Part shown: one piece after another, positions 52,643-61,476 of the stretch
How the letters are laid out: each line of letters begins with the position of its first letter
How positions within the stretch are numbered: the first letter of the stretch is position 1
Assembly (NCBI RefSeq): GCF_001913155.1
Contig: NZ_CP018760.1
Span: 2,108,001-2,172,000, forward strand
Source of the DNA: Maribacter hydrothermalis
Lineage (GTDB): Bacteria; Bacteroidota; Bacteroidia; Flavobacteriales; Flavobacteriaceae
Direction of reading: 5' to 3'
DNA length: 64,000 nt
The notes under the pieces: generated by a model
Seen by the model: only the letters and a program-made list of their open reading frames with translations
The model's database searches: none
Told to the model about the DNA's origin: nothing
Program-made: the position numbers and the translations under genes

Positions 52643-52904
52643 CTTCATTTTTTTTAAAGAATTAAAGTGACTGCATGAAATTATATTTACTGTCCGAATT
52701 TTCATTTTATCAATATAACCACATGATTATTAGAAGAATATTTTAAATAAGTTAAAAAATAAAGGATATAAGTTATAATCTTAATTTAAAATTAAGTGCA
52801 GAAACGATACTTAAAATAAATCTTTAAAAAGTTTTGTTAAAATAACATCCAAAAGTTGATTGTAAGCGTAAATAGGTGGAATTAAATAAATACTAGAACC
52901 ATTT

Positions 52905-54338
52905 ATGAACACCGAAAACACTACCAAAATAGGAACGGAAAAATTAAAGCCAGGTATAACCAATACCAAGAAAAAATCTTTTTTCTCTAGAATTAAACAT
53001 CTTATAGAAAATGCCAATGCATGGGGTATCTTCGTAATGGGCAGCACATTTGTGTTAATGTTTGGTTCAGCTTACTTGGCATATATATTACAAAACGATT
53101 TTACCCAATTACATTTAGAAAGAAGAAGCACCATGATCGGATTAATTTTTATGATTGTAGCTGCTGCCTTTTTTGTGTTTAAACTTAGTTTTTTCGTATA
53201 CACATTTGTAAGATTCTTAAAGTATAAGGCAATACCATCAGTTTCAGATAAGGAATTACCAACCGTTACTGTAATTGTGCCAGCTTACAATGAAGGAAAA
53301 CAAGTGTGGGCAACTTTAAAAAGTTTAGCTAATAGTGATTACCCAGAGCATAAAGTTCAATTACTAGCTATTGATGATGGTAGTAAAGATGATACATGGA
53401 ATTGGATGTTAGAGGCCAAAAAGGAATTAGGTGACCGAGTTTCTATTTGTCAGCAACCTAAGAATATGGGTAAACGTCATGCATTGTACAGAGGTTTCAA
53501 AGAAGGTAATGGTGAAATATTCGTTACAGTTGATAGTGATTCAATTGTTGATAAGGATACTTTGAGAAATTTAGTGAGCCCGTTTATCGTTGATGAGAAC
53601 TGTGGTGCAGTTGCTGGTAATATTCGAGTATTGAATAATGAGAATAAAATATTACCTAAGATGCTAGACGTAAGTTTTGCTCTTAGCTTTGAGTTTGTTC
53701 GTTCTTCTGAAAGTACTTTAAATTCTGTATTATGTACTCCTGGGGCTTTAGCCGCATATAGAGCAACTGCTGTTTTTGGTTGTTTAGAGGCTTGGATCAA
53801 TCAAACATTTATGGGTCAGGCATCAGATATCGGTGAAGATAGAGCAATGACGAATATGATTTTGAAACAAGGTTTTCATGTATTGTTCCAAAGAAATGCA
53901 TTTGCCTATACTAATGTTCCTGAAAAATATAAAGGACTTTATAAAATGTTTATTAGATGGGGTAGAAGTAATGTTCGTGAAAATATTCAAATGTCTAAAT
54001 ATGTATTTACAAACTTTAGAAAAGGACCAAAAGCAGGAACTAGATTGTTGTTCTTTAGTCAATTCTCAAGAATTGTACTTTGTTACCCATTTGTACTGTT
54101 CATGTTAATTTTTGTTTTTACACATCCTTTATTGTTCTTAAGTTCTACGTTCATAAGCATATTGGTTTTATCAACATTCCCAGTTATTTTTTATGCAAAA
54201 CGTTATACATTAGTGGAGTCTTTTTGGGCATATTCATACAGTGTTCTTTATACTTTTGGTTTATTTTGGATAACACCTTATGCAATTGCAACAGCAAGTA
54301 GAAGTGGTTGGTTAACAAGAGAGTTGCCACAGAAATAA
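52905..54338 (+). CDS. Family 2 glycosyltransferase (hyaluronan/cellulose-synthase-like)
   Basis: A 477-residue membrane glycosyltransferase. Two N-terminal membrane segments (about 40-65 and 80-100) precede the GT2 domain: TVIVPAYNEGKQVWATLKSL, AIDDGSKDDTW, DxD in VTVDSDSIVD, TPGALAAYRA, the acceptor-site DIGEDRAMTN, and RW in MFIRWGRSNVRE. C-terminal membrane segments LCYPFVLFMLIFVF and following close the channel. The layout is that of processive synthases of NodC/HasA type making an exported beta-polysaccharide from UDP-sugars. A perfect 54-base palindrome, presumably the terminator, follows 12 bases after the stop. Confidence 0.92.
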   Translation: MNTENTTKIGTEKLKPGITNTKKKSFFSRIKHLIENANAWGIFVMGSTFVLMFGSAYLAYILQNDFTQLHLERRSTMIGLIFMIVAAAFFVFKLSFFVYTFVRFLKYKAIPSVSDKELPTVTVIVPAYNEGKQVWATLKSLANSDYPEHKVQLLAIDDGSKDDTWNWMLEAKKELGDRVSICQQPKNMGKRHALYRGFKEGNGEIFVTVDSDSIVDKDTLRNLVSPFIVDENCGAVAGNIRVLNNENKILPKMLDVSFALSFEFVRSSESTLNSVLCTPGALAAYRATAVFGCLEAWINQTFMGQASDIGEDRAMTNMILKQGFHVLFQRNAFAYTNVPEKYKGLYKMFIRWGRSNVRENIQMSKYVFTNFRKGPKAGTRLLFFSQFSRIVLCYPFVLFMLIFVFTHPLLFLSSTFISILVLSTFPVIFYAKRYTLVESFWAYSYSVLYTFGLFWITPYAIATASRSGWLTRELPQK

Positions 54339-54350
54339 GAAAAGATATTT

Positions 54351-54404
54351 TAAAACTTAAAAAGGGTCGTTATAGCTAGCTATAACGACCCTTTTTAAGT
54401 TTTA
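54351..54404. terminator. Perfect 54-base palindrome, bidirectional terminator
   Basis: Every base from 54351 to 54404 pairs with its mirror position, centred on TAGCTA with no unpaired loop. The arms include A-run/AGGGTCGTTATAGC and its inverse, ending in T runs on both strands. It lies between the convergent glycosyltransferase and HD-hydrolase genes, as expected for a shared terminator. Confidence 0.85.
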
Positions 54405-54424
54405 TATTTTAATAGTTGTAGTAA

Positions 54425-55102
54425 TTAACTCAAGTTTTTTAGAGGATTCCATTCTTTATAAAATTGCTCTAGAAAAAGCAACATATACTGATGTCTTTCT
54501 TCCGCTAAACGTTTACCAGTTTGGGTATTCATTTTATCCTTTAATAAAAGAAGCTTTTCATAGAAATGATTTATAGTCGGTGCAGTAGATTTTTTATATT
54601 CAGCTTTAGTCATTTCTAAATTCGGTGGAGTGCCAGGATCATACAATGCACGATTTTTGAATCCGCCATAATTAAATGCACGAGCAATTCCAATTGCACC
54701 AATGGCATCAAGTCGGTCAGCGTCCTGTACTACTCTTAATTCTTTAGAAGAAAAGAGCTTCTTTTTTATTTTACCGTCTGTTAAGCTGGCCTTAAACGAA
54801 CTATATTTAATTATGTTGGTAACATGGTTAACTGTACGTTTTGGTACGGTCAATGAAAGTAAAAAATCTTCGGCCATTTTAGGTCCAAGAGATTCATCAC
54901 CATCATTAAATTTTGCATCTGCTATATCGTGTAGCAAAGCACCAAGACTAACGACTAAAACATCTACATCTTCTTCTTTTGAAATTAGTATAGCGTTATT
55001 GAAAACACGTTGAATATGAAACCAGTCGTGGCCACCTTCCGCGTTTTGTAAAGTTTTTTTAACAAAATTGATCGTAACCTCTACAATTTCAGAATTTGTC
55101 AT
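54425..55102 (-). CDS. HD domain phosphohydrolase
   Basis: A 225-residue cytoplasmic protein. Metal ligands of the HD superfamily are visible: GGHDWFHIQRV (His about 20), LLHDIADAKF (HD about 53-54) and the distal Asp in VQDADRLDAIG (about 128). Length and motif spacing match the YedJ/YpgQ-type HD hydrolases. The substrate is unknown, probably a nucleotide. Its ATG overlaps the stop of the acyltransferase gene by four bases, so the two are translationally coupled. Confidence 0.92.
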   Translation of the reverse strand: MTNSEIVEVTINFVKKTLQNAEGGHDWFHIQRVFNNAILISKEEDVDVLVVSLGALLHDIADAKFNDGDESLGPKMAEDFLLSLTVPKRTVNHVTNIIKYSSFKASLTDGKIKKKLFSSKELRVVQDADRLDAIGAIGIARAFNYGGFKNRALYDPGTPPNLEMTKAEYKKSTAPTINHFYEKLLLLKDKMNTQTGKRLAEERHQYMLLFLEQFYKEWNPLKNLS

Positions 55103-55836
55103 TTAAAGCTATTTATACCACTGTTTACTGAAGCTTCTATTTGTGAAATAAGGGTATCTAAATCTCCTTTGTTTTCAATGGGTTCTTGTACATCAAAAGA
55201 AACTTTTGCACCTAAGCCCATGGGAAATTGTCCAAATTGCACTAGTTTCCATGAATTATTTATGCTAATGGGTACAATTAATGCTGATGGTGCTTTTTTA
55301 AGCAGCATTTTTAACCCCATTGGTTTAAATGGTTTAGGGTGTCCATCTCTACTTCTTGTACCTTCTGGAAATATTACAGCACTTCTAGTATGTTCTTCGA
55401 TATAACTACCGAGTTTACCGATCTCCATAATAGCAGATTTACCATCTTTTCTATCAATTAATACAGAGCCACCGTGTACTAGGTTAAAAGAAACACTGGG
55501 TATACCTTTTCCTAATTCTTTTTTACTCACAAATTTTGGGTGATACTTACGCATGTACCAAATAATTGGCGGAATATCATACATACTTTGGTGATTAGTT
55601 ACAATAATTAACGGCCTGTCTGTGGGTAACTTATGATTATTGGTAAACCTGTATGTAGTGCCTAAAATATTGGTACATCGCATTAAGCAAAAGTTAAGTT
55701 TGCTTACTACAGGCTTAAGGCCGTTGTAACCGAATAATTTAAATCCTAGCCATTGTAAGGGGTGAAAAATTAGAAGGCAGAGGCCAAAGGCCACAAAAAA
55801 TACGGGTGTTATAATATAGGAAATCAACTTCTGCAT
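55099..55836 (-). CDS. 1-acyl-sn-glycerol-3-phosphate acyltransferase (PlsC-like)
   Basis: An acyltransferase of 245 residues from ATG 55836 (MQKLISYIITPVFFV). A longer frame to 55896 exists, but it would run through the terminator hairpin at 55849-55876, so I choose the later ATG. Motifs: NHQSMYD (HX4D), the Gly/Phe block KELGKGIP, FPEGTRSRDG and VPISINN. The N-terminal hydrophobic stretch anchors it to the inner membrane. It probably makes phosphatidic acid. Coupled to the HD gene by a four-base overlap. Confidence 0.92.
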   Translation of the reverse strand: MQKLISYIITPVFFVAFGLCLLIFHPLQWLGFKLFGYNGLKPVVSKLNFCLMRCTNILGTTYRFTNNHKLPTDRPLIIVTNHQSMYDIPPIIWYMRKYHPKFVSKKELGKGIPSVSFNLVHGGSVLIDRKDGKSAIMEIGKLGSYIEEHTRSAVIFPEGTRSRDGHPKPFKPMGLKMLLKKAPSALIVPISINNSWKLVQFGQFPMGLGAKVSFDVQEPIENKGDLDTLISQIEASVNSGINSFK

Positions 55837-55848
55837 GGTACAAAAATA

Positions 55849-55876
55849 AAAAACCGCTCTATTTAGAGCGGTTTTT
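55849..55876 (-). terminator. Rho-independent terminator after the bacilliredoxin gene
   Basis: AAAAACCGCTCT (55849-55860) and AGAGCGGTTTTT (55865-55876) form a perfect 12-base stem with a four-base loop, with T runs on each side. It lies 44 bases past the bacilliredoxin stop and just before the acyltransferase start. Confidence 0.85.
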
Positions 55877-55919
55877 ACTACTATTATTTTATTCAATTAT
55901 AGTTATATACTATAAAAGA

Positions 55920-56330
55920 CTAGCAAAACTCTTCGTAAGCTTGTACTAAGTTTTGTGCAATCATTTCAGCTGGTCTACCTTCAATATGGTGACGCTCAAT
56001 CATATGAACTAATTCACCATCTTTAAATAACGCCATTGAAGGTGATGATGGAGGAAAAGGTATCATTAAGTTTCTTGCCGCATCCACAGCTTCTTTATCT
56101 ACACCTGCAAATACAGTAACTGCGTAATCAGGTTTTTTGCTGTTCTGCAAGCTCATTTTAGCAGCAGGTCTAGCATTTGCTGCTGCACAACCGCAAACAG
56201 AGTTTACAACTACCAAAGTAGTTCCTTCTTTATTAATGGCATTTACTACCGCATCTGCCGTATATAATTCTTCAAATCCGGCAGAAGCCAGATCGTCTCT
56301 CATTGGTTTTACTAATTCCGCAGGGTACAT
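55920..56330 (-). CDS. BrxA/BrxB family bacilliredoxin (YphP/YqiW)
   Basis: A 136-residue thioredoxin-fold protein starting MYPAELVKPMRDDLASAGFEEL, the exact family opening. The redox motif is C-G-C (VVNSVCGCAAANARPA, about 54-56), followed by FAGVDKEAVDAARNLM and IPFPPSSPSMALFKDG. These proteins reduce bacillithiol-protein mixed disulfides in Firmicutes; the homologue in Bacteroidota likely acts in general thiol homeostasis. A -7 box is at 56358-56365 and a strong terminator follows it. Confidence 0.95.
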   Translation of the reverse strand: MYPAELVKPMRDDLASAGFEELYTADAVVNAINKEGTTLVVVNSVCGCAAANARPAAKMSLQNSKKPDYAVTVFAGVDKEAVDAARNLMIPFPPSSPSMALFKDGELVHMIERHHIEGRPAEMIAQNLVQAYEEFC

Positions 56331-56357
56331 ATTCTAAATGTTTAAATTAAACTAGTA

Positions 56358-56365
56358 CAAAGATA
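56358..56365 (-). promoter_or_regulatory. Putative -7 box for the bacilliredoxin gene
   Basis: The minus strand reads TATCTTTG, an exact TAnnTTTG match, 27 bases before the ATG at 56330. Confidence 0.45.
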
Positions 56366-56433
56366 ATCAATTAGTCGTAGAGGTGCCTTACACCTTAACT
56401 TTTCCTTACACTTACTTTTAATTGGTAATATTT

Positions 56434-56441
56434 TATCTTTG
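56434..56441 (+). promoter_or_regulatory. Putative -7 box for the TerB-DnaJ gene
   Basis: TATCTTTG matches TAnnTTTG, 19 bases before the ATG at 56461. Together with 56358-56365 it makes a divergent promoter pair about 70 bases apart. Confidence 0.45.
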
Positions 56442-56460
56442 GCGAAATTGAAATTACGAT

Positions 56461-57201
56461 ATGATAAAATGGTTGGGAGCCGTAATAGGTTTTTCTTTAA
56501 GAGGGCTGTCTGGTGCAATTTTAGGTTTTTTTGCAGGCAGTATTATAGACGGTTTTTTTGGAAATAAAAAAGGGAATGCTCGTAGTGTCTTTGAAGATTA
56601 CACTAGACCAAATGTAAGTGCTGCGGATTTTGAATTGAATTTACTATCCTTATGCTCATTAGTTATAAAGGCAGACGGCCAAGTAAGTAAGTCTGAGATG
56701 GACTATGTTCAACAGTACTTTGTAAGCACCTATGGTAAAGAAAAAGCGAATGCCATTTTCAGAAATTTTAATGAAATAAATAAAAAGGGTGAAATTTCTG
56801 CCCAAAAAGTGTGTACCTTTTTAGCACAACGTACGCGTTATGAAGTACGTTTACAATTACTTCACTTTTTATTTGGTATTGCACAATCAGACGGTACTAT
56901 CAGTAATCTAGAAGTTCAAAAAATAAGGGAGATCGCCGGTTATTTACGAGTTTCACTTAATGAATTTGATAGCATTAAAGCGATGTTCATAAAATCTGCT
57001 AATAATTCGTACAAAATTTTAGATGTTGAAAAATCGGCAAGTGATTTAGAAGTTAAGAAAGCATATAGAGAAATGGCCAAAAAATATCACCCAGACCGTG
57101 TAAATACACAAGATGAAGCTATAAAGAAAGGAGCTGAAGAAAAATTTAAGCAGGTACAAGAAGCTTATGAAACCATTCAAAAGGAACGTGGATTAAATTA
57201 A
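56461..57201 (+). CDS. TerB-domain/DnaJ-domain protein (DjlA-like)
   Basis: A 246-residue protein. The N-terminus is a glycine-rich membrane segment ([20 protein letters not shown]). Then comes a TerB-like helical domain (about 55-160: [21 protein letters not shown] and [18 protein letters not shown]), and a C-terminal J-domain with the HPD motif in [10 protein letters not shown] (about 215). The domain order matches DjlA, a membrane-anchored co-chaperone of DnaK. ATG 56461; HupE-like gene 26 bases downstream. Confidence 0.92.
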   Translation: MIKWLGAVIGFSLRGLSGAILGFFAGSIIDGFFGNKKGNARSVFEDYTRPNVSAADFELNLLSLCSLVIKADGQVSKSEMDYVQQYFVSTYGKEKANAIFRNFNEINKKGEISAQKVCTFLAQRTRYEVRLQLLHFLFGIAQSDGTISNLEVQKIREIAGYLRVSLNEFDSIKAMFIKSANNSYKILDVEKSASDLEVKKAYREMAKKYHPDRVNTQDEAIKKGAEEKFKQVQEAYETIQKERGLN

Positions 57202-57227
57202 ATTACTTAAATCTTAATACAAGTACA

Positions 57228-57812
57228 ATGCAAGAATTTTGGTTTTATATACAATTAGGGTTACAGCATGTTTTAGATATAAATGCATATGACCATATTT
57301 TGTTTTTATCTGCGTTAGCACTCCCTTTTACTTTTAAAAGTTGGAAAAAAGTTTTGCTTTTAGCAACCGTTTTTACATTTACACATTGTTTGGCATTGGT
57401 ATTGTCAGTTTATGAAATCGTAATTGTAGAAGCTAGTTGGATCGAGTTTTTAATACCTGTTACTATTATATTAACAGCTATATATAATTTATTCTATAAA
57501 GACTCTAAAGAAGATAAAAAAGCTATTTGGTTTCATGCATTGGCCACAGGTTTTTTTGGGTTAATACACGGCTTCGGATTTTCTAATTATTTTAAAATGA
57601 TGATTATGGGTGAAGAGGATAAATTGGGACCTTTATTTGGTTTTGCTGCGGGCATAGAAATTTCACAAGTGGTTATTGTTTTGATGATTCTTGTATTGGC
57701 TTTTATTGCTCAATCTATTTTAAAAATAAATCAGAGGGTGTTCATTACAGTTGGCAGTATTTTGATTGCATTAATAACGCTGCCATTGTTATATCAAACT
57801 TTACCAGTTTAA
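57228..57812 (+). CDS. HupE/UreJ family membrane protein
   Basis: A 194-residue inner-membrane protein with six to seven hydrophobic segments. The signature GLQHVLDINAYDHILFLSALALPF (His-rich G-x-x-H-x-x-x-x-x-D-H) near 12-35, FTFTHCLALVLSVY, and GLIHGFGFSNYF near 105-116 fit the HupE/UreJ family (putative Ni2+ or Co2+ transporters linked to hydrogenase and urease). No hydrogenase or urease genes are visible here, so the substrate is uncertain. It follows the DjlA-like gene by 26 bases. Confidence 0.88.
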   Translation: MQEFWFYIQLGLQHVLDINAYDHILFLSALALPFTFKSWKKVLLLATVFTFTHCLALVLSVYEIVIVEASWIEFLIPVTIILTAIYNLFYKDSKEDKKAIWFHALATGFFGLIHGFGFSNYFKMMIMGEEDKLGPLFGFAAGIEISQVVIVLMILVLAFIAQSILKINQRVFITVGSILIALITLPLLYQTLPV

Positions 57813-57895
57813 CATTGTTAAATTTTAGCCTAAGATTTTGTCCCTGTATAACAAAGCAGGTACCTTAGTGCTTTAAGCTTTTGAAAGCTAGTGGA

Positions 57896-58333
57896 ATGAA
57901 AAAAGAGAAACAATTAAAGTATGACAGGGCTTATTTAAGAATGGCCAAAGAGTGGGGGAAACTATCTTCATGTAAAAGAAAACAAGTTGGGGCTATTATT
58001 GTAAAAAATAGAATGATTATTTCTGATGGTTATAATGGTACACCAACAGGTTTTGAGAATTTTTGTGAAGATGAAGAAGGATATACAAAGTGGTATGTTT
58101 TGCATGCCGAAGCCAATGCAATTCTCAAAGTAGCAAGTTCTACACAGTCTTGCCAAGGGGCTACACTTTACATTACATTATCGCCCTGTAGAGAATGTAG
58201 TAAGTTAATACATCAGTCTGGCATTAAACGTGTAGTGTATCAAATAGGTTACAAAGACGATTCTGGATTAAAATTCTTAAAAAAAGCAGGAGTAGAAATA
58301 GAACACATGACAGAAATAAATGCAGCGATCTAA
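57896..58333 (+). CDS. Deoxycytidylate (dCMP) deaminase family protein
   Basis: A 145-residue zinc deaminase from ATG 57896; a TTG at 57881 would add five residues, but the usual start is near KYDRAYLRMAKEW. Zinc motif: H-A-E in LHAEANAIL (about 75-77) and P-C-R-E-C in LSPCRECSKL (about 104-108). Together with GAIIVKNRMIISDGYNGTPTGFENFCED they identify ComEB/dCMP deaminases, which convert dCMP to dUMP for thymidylate synthesis. Adjacent to the S41 protease gene (11 bases). Confidence 0.93.
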   Translation: MKKEKQLKYDRAYLRMAKEWGKLSSCKRKQVGAIIVKNRMIISDGYNGTPTGFENFCEDEEGYTKWYVLHAEANAILKVASSTQSCQGATLYITLSPCRECSKLIHQSGIKRVVYQIGYKDDSGLKFLKKAGVEIEHMTEINAAI

Positions 58334-58344
58334 CGTTTAAACTT

Positions 58345-59973
58345 ATGATGAATAAAAAATATAGTTTCCTTTTACCTATAATTATAGCCTCAGCTATTGC
58401 TATTGGCTTTTTTATAGGAGGAAAACTTAATTTTAATGATTCACCAGAAAGACTTTTTTCTACCAATTCTAAAAAGGATAAACTTAATAGACTTATAGAT
58501 TATATCGACTATGAATATGTTGACGATGTTAATACAGATAGTATAGTTGATGTTACGGTAAATAGTATTCTCGAAAAATTAGATCCACATTCTGTATATA
58601 TTTCCGAAAAAGAAATGGATCGTGTTTCCGATAATATGAAAGGCGATTTCGTGGGTATAGGAGTAAATTTTTATGCATATAAAGATACTATCACAGTTAT
58701 TAAAACGGTTAAAGATGGTCCTAGTTTTGTAAAGGGTATTTTGCCAGGCGACCGTATTTTAATGGCTGATAACGACACCCTATTTGGCAAAGATTTCCCT
58801 AGTGAGATCATTGTTGAAAAGCTAAAAGGCAAAGAGGGTACCACAGTAGACCTAAAAATATTCAGAAAAGCTGAAAATAAAACATTTAATATAAAAGTGA
58901 AACGTGGTGTTGTCCCTTTAAAAAGTATAGAGGCTTACTACATGCTTACCAAAGATATTGGCTATATTAAAGTCAATAGATTCGCAGAATCTACATATAA
59001 AGAGTTTAAAATTTCTTTGATAGAATTACAAAAGAGGGGAGCAAAAAAACTAGTTCTTGATTTGCGTGATAACCCTGGTGGATACTTAGGAATGGCTGAA
59101 GAAATTGCCGATGAATTTTTAAAGGATGGGAAGCTAATTTTATTTACAAAGAATAAAAAGGGTAAAATAAACAAGAGTTTTGCAACTGATGAAGGTAGTT
59201 TTGAAGATAAACCTGTTTACGTACTTATTAACGAAAGGTCTGCTTCTGCAAGTGAAATAGTTGCCGGTGCGCTTCAGGATAATGATATAGGCACTATTAT
59301 TGGTCGTCGTTCTTTTGGAAAAGGTTTAGTTCAGCGAGAAATGGCTTTAGGTGATGGTTCTGCAGTTCGTTTAACGGTTTCAAGATATTATACACCCACT
59401 GGGAGAAGTATTCAAAAATCATATGCAAATGGTACTAAAGATTATTATCAGCGCTTTACGGATAGATATCATAGTGGAGAAATGATTTCAGTTGATAGCA
59501 TTAAAGTTGCAGATTCCTTAAAATTTACAACTCCTTTGGGTAAGGTTGTTTACGGCGGTGGAGGTATAATACCTGATGTTTTTATTCCAATAGGAAGTAA
59601 TGAGGAGGAGGCAGTTGAGAGTATGGATAATTTGGGCTTTCTTTCTTTTTTCGTGTTTGAACATTTAGAAGAAGACCGAGAACGGTATGCGCAATACAAC
59701 CAAGAAGAGTTTGTGAACGATTTTAAAGTAGATGATATTCTTTTTGAAAAATTTGTGGAGTACTCTGTAGATCGAAATTTACGAATGAACTTCTATGACC
59801 ACGAAAAAAGCATTAAATTATTTTTAAAAGCAAGTATTGCAGAGCAATTGTTCAATACCAATATACATGCTAAAATTAAAGCTGATGAAGACACTATGCT
59901 TCAAAAAGTTTTAGAATTAGACGGTAGCGTGGTTCAACAACAGGATTCTGGCTTAATAAAAGCCAATAACTAA
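58345..59973 (+). CDS. S41 family C-terminal processing peptidase
   Basis: A 542-residue periplasmic serine protease. An N-terminal signal/anchor (YSFLLPIIIASAIAIGFFIGG) is followed by a PDZ domain (VGIGVNFYAYKDT ... GPSFVKGILPGDRILMADND, about 100-175), then the S41 catalytic domain: LVLDLRDNPGGYLGMAEEIAD, the nucleophile Ser in NERSASASEIVAGAL (about 303) and the Lys in GRRSFGKGLVQ (about 328). It degrades or trims exported proteins. It lies 11 bases after the dCMP deaminase gene. Its stop overlaps that of the convergent small membrane protein gene by four bases. Confidence 0.95.
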   Translation: MMNKKYSFLLPIIIASAIAIGFFIGGKLNFNDSPERLFSTNSKKDKLNRLIDYIDYEYVDDVNTDSIVDVTVNSILEKLDPHSVYISEKEMDRVSDNMKGDFVGIGVNFYAYKDTITVIKTVKDGPSFVKGILPGDRILMADNDTLFGKDFPSEIIVEKLKGKEGTTVDLKIFRKAENKTFNIKVKRGVVPLKSIEAYYMLTKDIGYIKVNRFAESTYKEFKISLIELQKRGAKKLVLDLRDNPGGYLGMAEEIADEFLKDGKLILFTKNKKGKINKSFATDEGSFEDKPVYVLINERSASASEIVAGALQDNDIGTIIGRRSFGKGLVQREMALGDGSAVRLTVSRYYTPTGRSIQKSYANGTKDYYQRFTDRYHSGEMISVDSIKVADSLKFTTPLGKVVYGGGGIIPDVFIPIGSNEEEAVESMDNLGFLSFFVFEHLEEDRERYAQYNQEEFVNDFKVDDILFEKFVEYSVDRNLRMNFYDHEKSIKLFLKASIAEQLFNTNIHAKIKADEDTMLQKVLELDGSVVQQQDSGLIKANN

Positions 59974-60173
59974 TTCTTGTTTATTTTGTCCTGAATCTTT
60001 TTACTGGTTACAAACACCAAAAGTAAAATAATTGCACATAACGAGGCCATTATGCCAATAAGGGCTATTGTGCTATCTTTCTCAAATGGGTCGCTAAAAT
60101 CTACCATAGTTACATTATAGGCAATTAATGCTACTGCAATTGCTATAAAAATGAATGATAATGTTTTGCTCAT
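59970..60173 (-). CDS. Small two-helix membrane protein
   Basis: A 67-residue protein from the ATG at 60173 (MSKTLSFIFIAIAVALIAYNV). A longer frame to 60239 exists but its start overlaps the end of the marC-like gene and adds unlikely sequence. Two membrane segments, LSFIFIAIAVALIAYNVTMV and IALIGIMASLCAIILLLVFV, then a lysine-rich tail. No named family. Follows the MarC gene on the same strand, probably in one operon. Confidence 0.65.
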   Translation of the reverse strand: MSKTLSFIFIAIAVALIAYNVTMVDFSDPFEKDSTIALIGIMASLCAIILLLVFVTSKKIQDKINKN

Positions 60174-60210
60174 ATGATTGGTTTGTTTAAAAATACAACC
60201 TTCCCTTGTT

Positions 60211-60789
60211 TTAGAAAAGTTGATTAATATTCGCTGCAAATAATTTAACAGCTATAGCCATTAAAATTACGCCAAATACTTTTCGAATTACATTAACGCC
60301 GTTTTTACCTAACATTTTTTCGATTTTAACCGATGACTTAAGTACAATAAAAACAAAAATTATATTGATTATAATTGCAACAATAATGTTCTCTACAAAA
60401 TATTCTGCTCTTAAAGATAATAAAGAAGTCAAAGTACCGGCTCCAGCAATTAAAGGAAATGCAATAGGTACAATTGAGGCACTTTCAGGCTCGTCATCCC
60501 TATATAACGTAATGCCTAAAATCATTTCTATGGCAAGAAAGAAGATGATAAATGCTCCTGCAACCGCAAATGAGTTTACATCAATGCCAATTAGGTTTAG
60601 GATTTCTTCTCCTAAAAATAAAAATGATACCATTATAATTGCGGCGACTATGGATGCTTTTTCAGATTGAATATGGCCAACTTTTTTTCTAAGGCCTATT
60701 ATAATTGGAATACTACCAAGAATATCGATAACCGCAAAAAGTACCATACTGGCCGTAGCTATCTCTCTTAAATTAAAATGAAAATCCAT
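60211..60789 (-). CDS. MarC family integral membrane protein
   Basis: A 192-residue inner-membrane protein with six hydrophobic segments. Family motifs: FAVIDILGSIPIIIGL (about 18-33), AIEMILGITLY, IVPIAFPLIAGAGTLTSLLSL (about 107-127), and the C-terminal VIRKVFGVILMAIAVKLFAANI. MarC was once linked to multiple antibiotic resistance, but its function is not established. ATG at 60789; a -7 box lies at 60805-60812. Confidence 0.93.
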   Translation of the reverse strand: MDFHFNLREIATASMVLFAVIDILGSIPIIIGLRKKVGHIQSEKASIVAAIIMVSFLFLGEEILNLIGIDVNSFAVAGAFIIFFLAIEMILGITLYRDDEPESASIVPIAFPLIAGAGTLTSLLSLRAEYFVENIIVAIIINIIFVFIVLKSSVKIEKMLGKNGVNVIRKVFGVILMAIAVKLFAANINQLF

Positions 60790-60804
60790 GCTTCAATTTT
60801 TTTG

Positions 60805-60812
60805 CAAATTTA
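60805..60812 (-). promoter_or_regulatory. Putative -7 box for the marC-like gene
   Basis: The minus strand reads TAAATTTG, an exact TAnnTTTG match, 15 bases before the ATG at 60789. Confidence 0.45.
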
Positions 60813-60906
60813 CGTTTATAAATAGCGGTTTGGATGTTTATTCTTGAAATATTCTAAAGCCACAACCTTTTTAAAATAATGTATCTTGCGCCTTTTAAAT
60901 AATGCT

Positions 60907-61476
60907 ATGTTTCAATTAGGAAAAACTATTGTATCAGAAGAGATTATAGAAAGGGATTTTGTTTGTAATCTTAACGCTTGTAAAGGGGGGTGCTGTGTTG
61001 ATGGGGAGGCCGGCGCACCAGTTGAAGATTCTGAAACGGAGATAATGGTCGATATTTACGCTAAGGTAAAACCATTTCTACGACCCGAAGGTATTAAGGT
61101 AATTGAAGAACAAGGAGCATTTGTTAAAGGCGAAGATGGGGAATGGGAAACTCCTTTAGTAAACGGTAGTGAATGTGCTTATGTAATTTTTGATGACCGT
61201 AAAATTGCCAAATGCGGTATTGAGGAAGCTTATAATCAAGGTAAAATAAAGTGGAAAAAACCAGTTTCATGTCATTTATACCCAGTAAGAGTTAAGGAGT
61301 ATACAGAACTAACCGCTGTAAATTATCATAAATGGCAAATTTGTGATCCTGCCTGTGCCTTAGGTGACGAATTGAAAGTACCAGTTTATAGGTTTGTTAA
61401 GGAGGCTTTAATAAGAAAATTTGGTGATGATTGGTACAAGGAATTGGAAGTAGTCGCTAAGGACCATCTTAAATAG
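60907..61476 (+). CDS. DUF3109 family protein (cysteine-rich)
   Basis: A 189-residue soluble protein from ATG 60907; a frame extending to 60886 has no ATG. The start MFQLGKTIVSEEIIERDFVCNLNACKGGCC matches DUF3109. Cysteines in CNLNACKGGCC (about 20-30), then C in GSECAY, KCGIEE and the closing SCHLYPVRV and ICDPACALG, may bind an iron-sulfur cluster or zinc, as in YkgJ-like proteins. Function unknown. Its 3' end overlaps that of the convergent LytS-like gene by eight bases. Confidence 0.9.
   Translation: MFQLGKTIVSEEIIERDFVCNLNACKGGCCVDGEAGAPVEDSETEIMVDIYAKVKPFLRPEGIKVIEEQGAFVKGEDGEWETPLVNGSECAYVIFDDRKIAKCGIEEAYNQGKIKWKKPVSCHLYPVRVKEYTELTAVNYHKWQICDPACALGDELKVPVYRFVKEALIRKFGDDWYKELEVVAKDHLK

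Noticed and set aside
55837..55896. N-terminal extension of the PlsC-like acyltransferase
   Set aside because: The extra codons run through a 12-base-stem terminator belonging to the bacilliredoxin gene; the ATG at 55836 gives the family-typical start.
60174..60239. Longer start for the small membrane protein after marC
   Set aside because: It overlaps the marC coding end and adds a polar stretch before a typical membrane start at ATG 60173.
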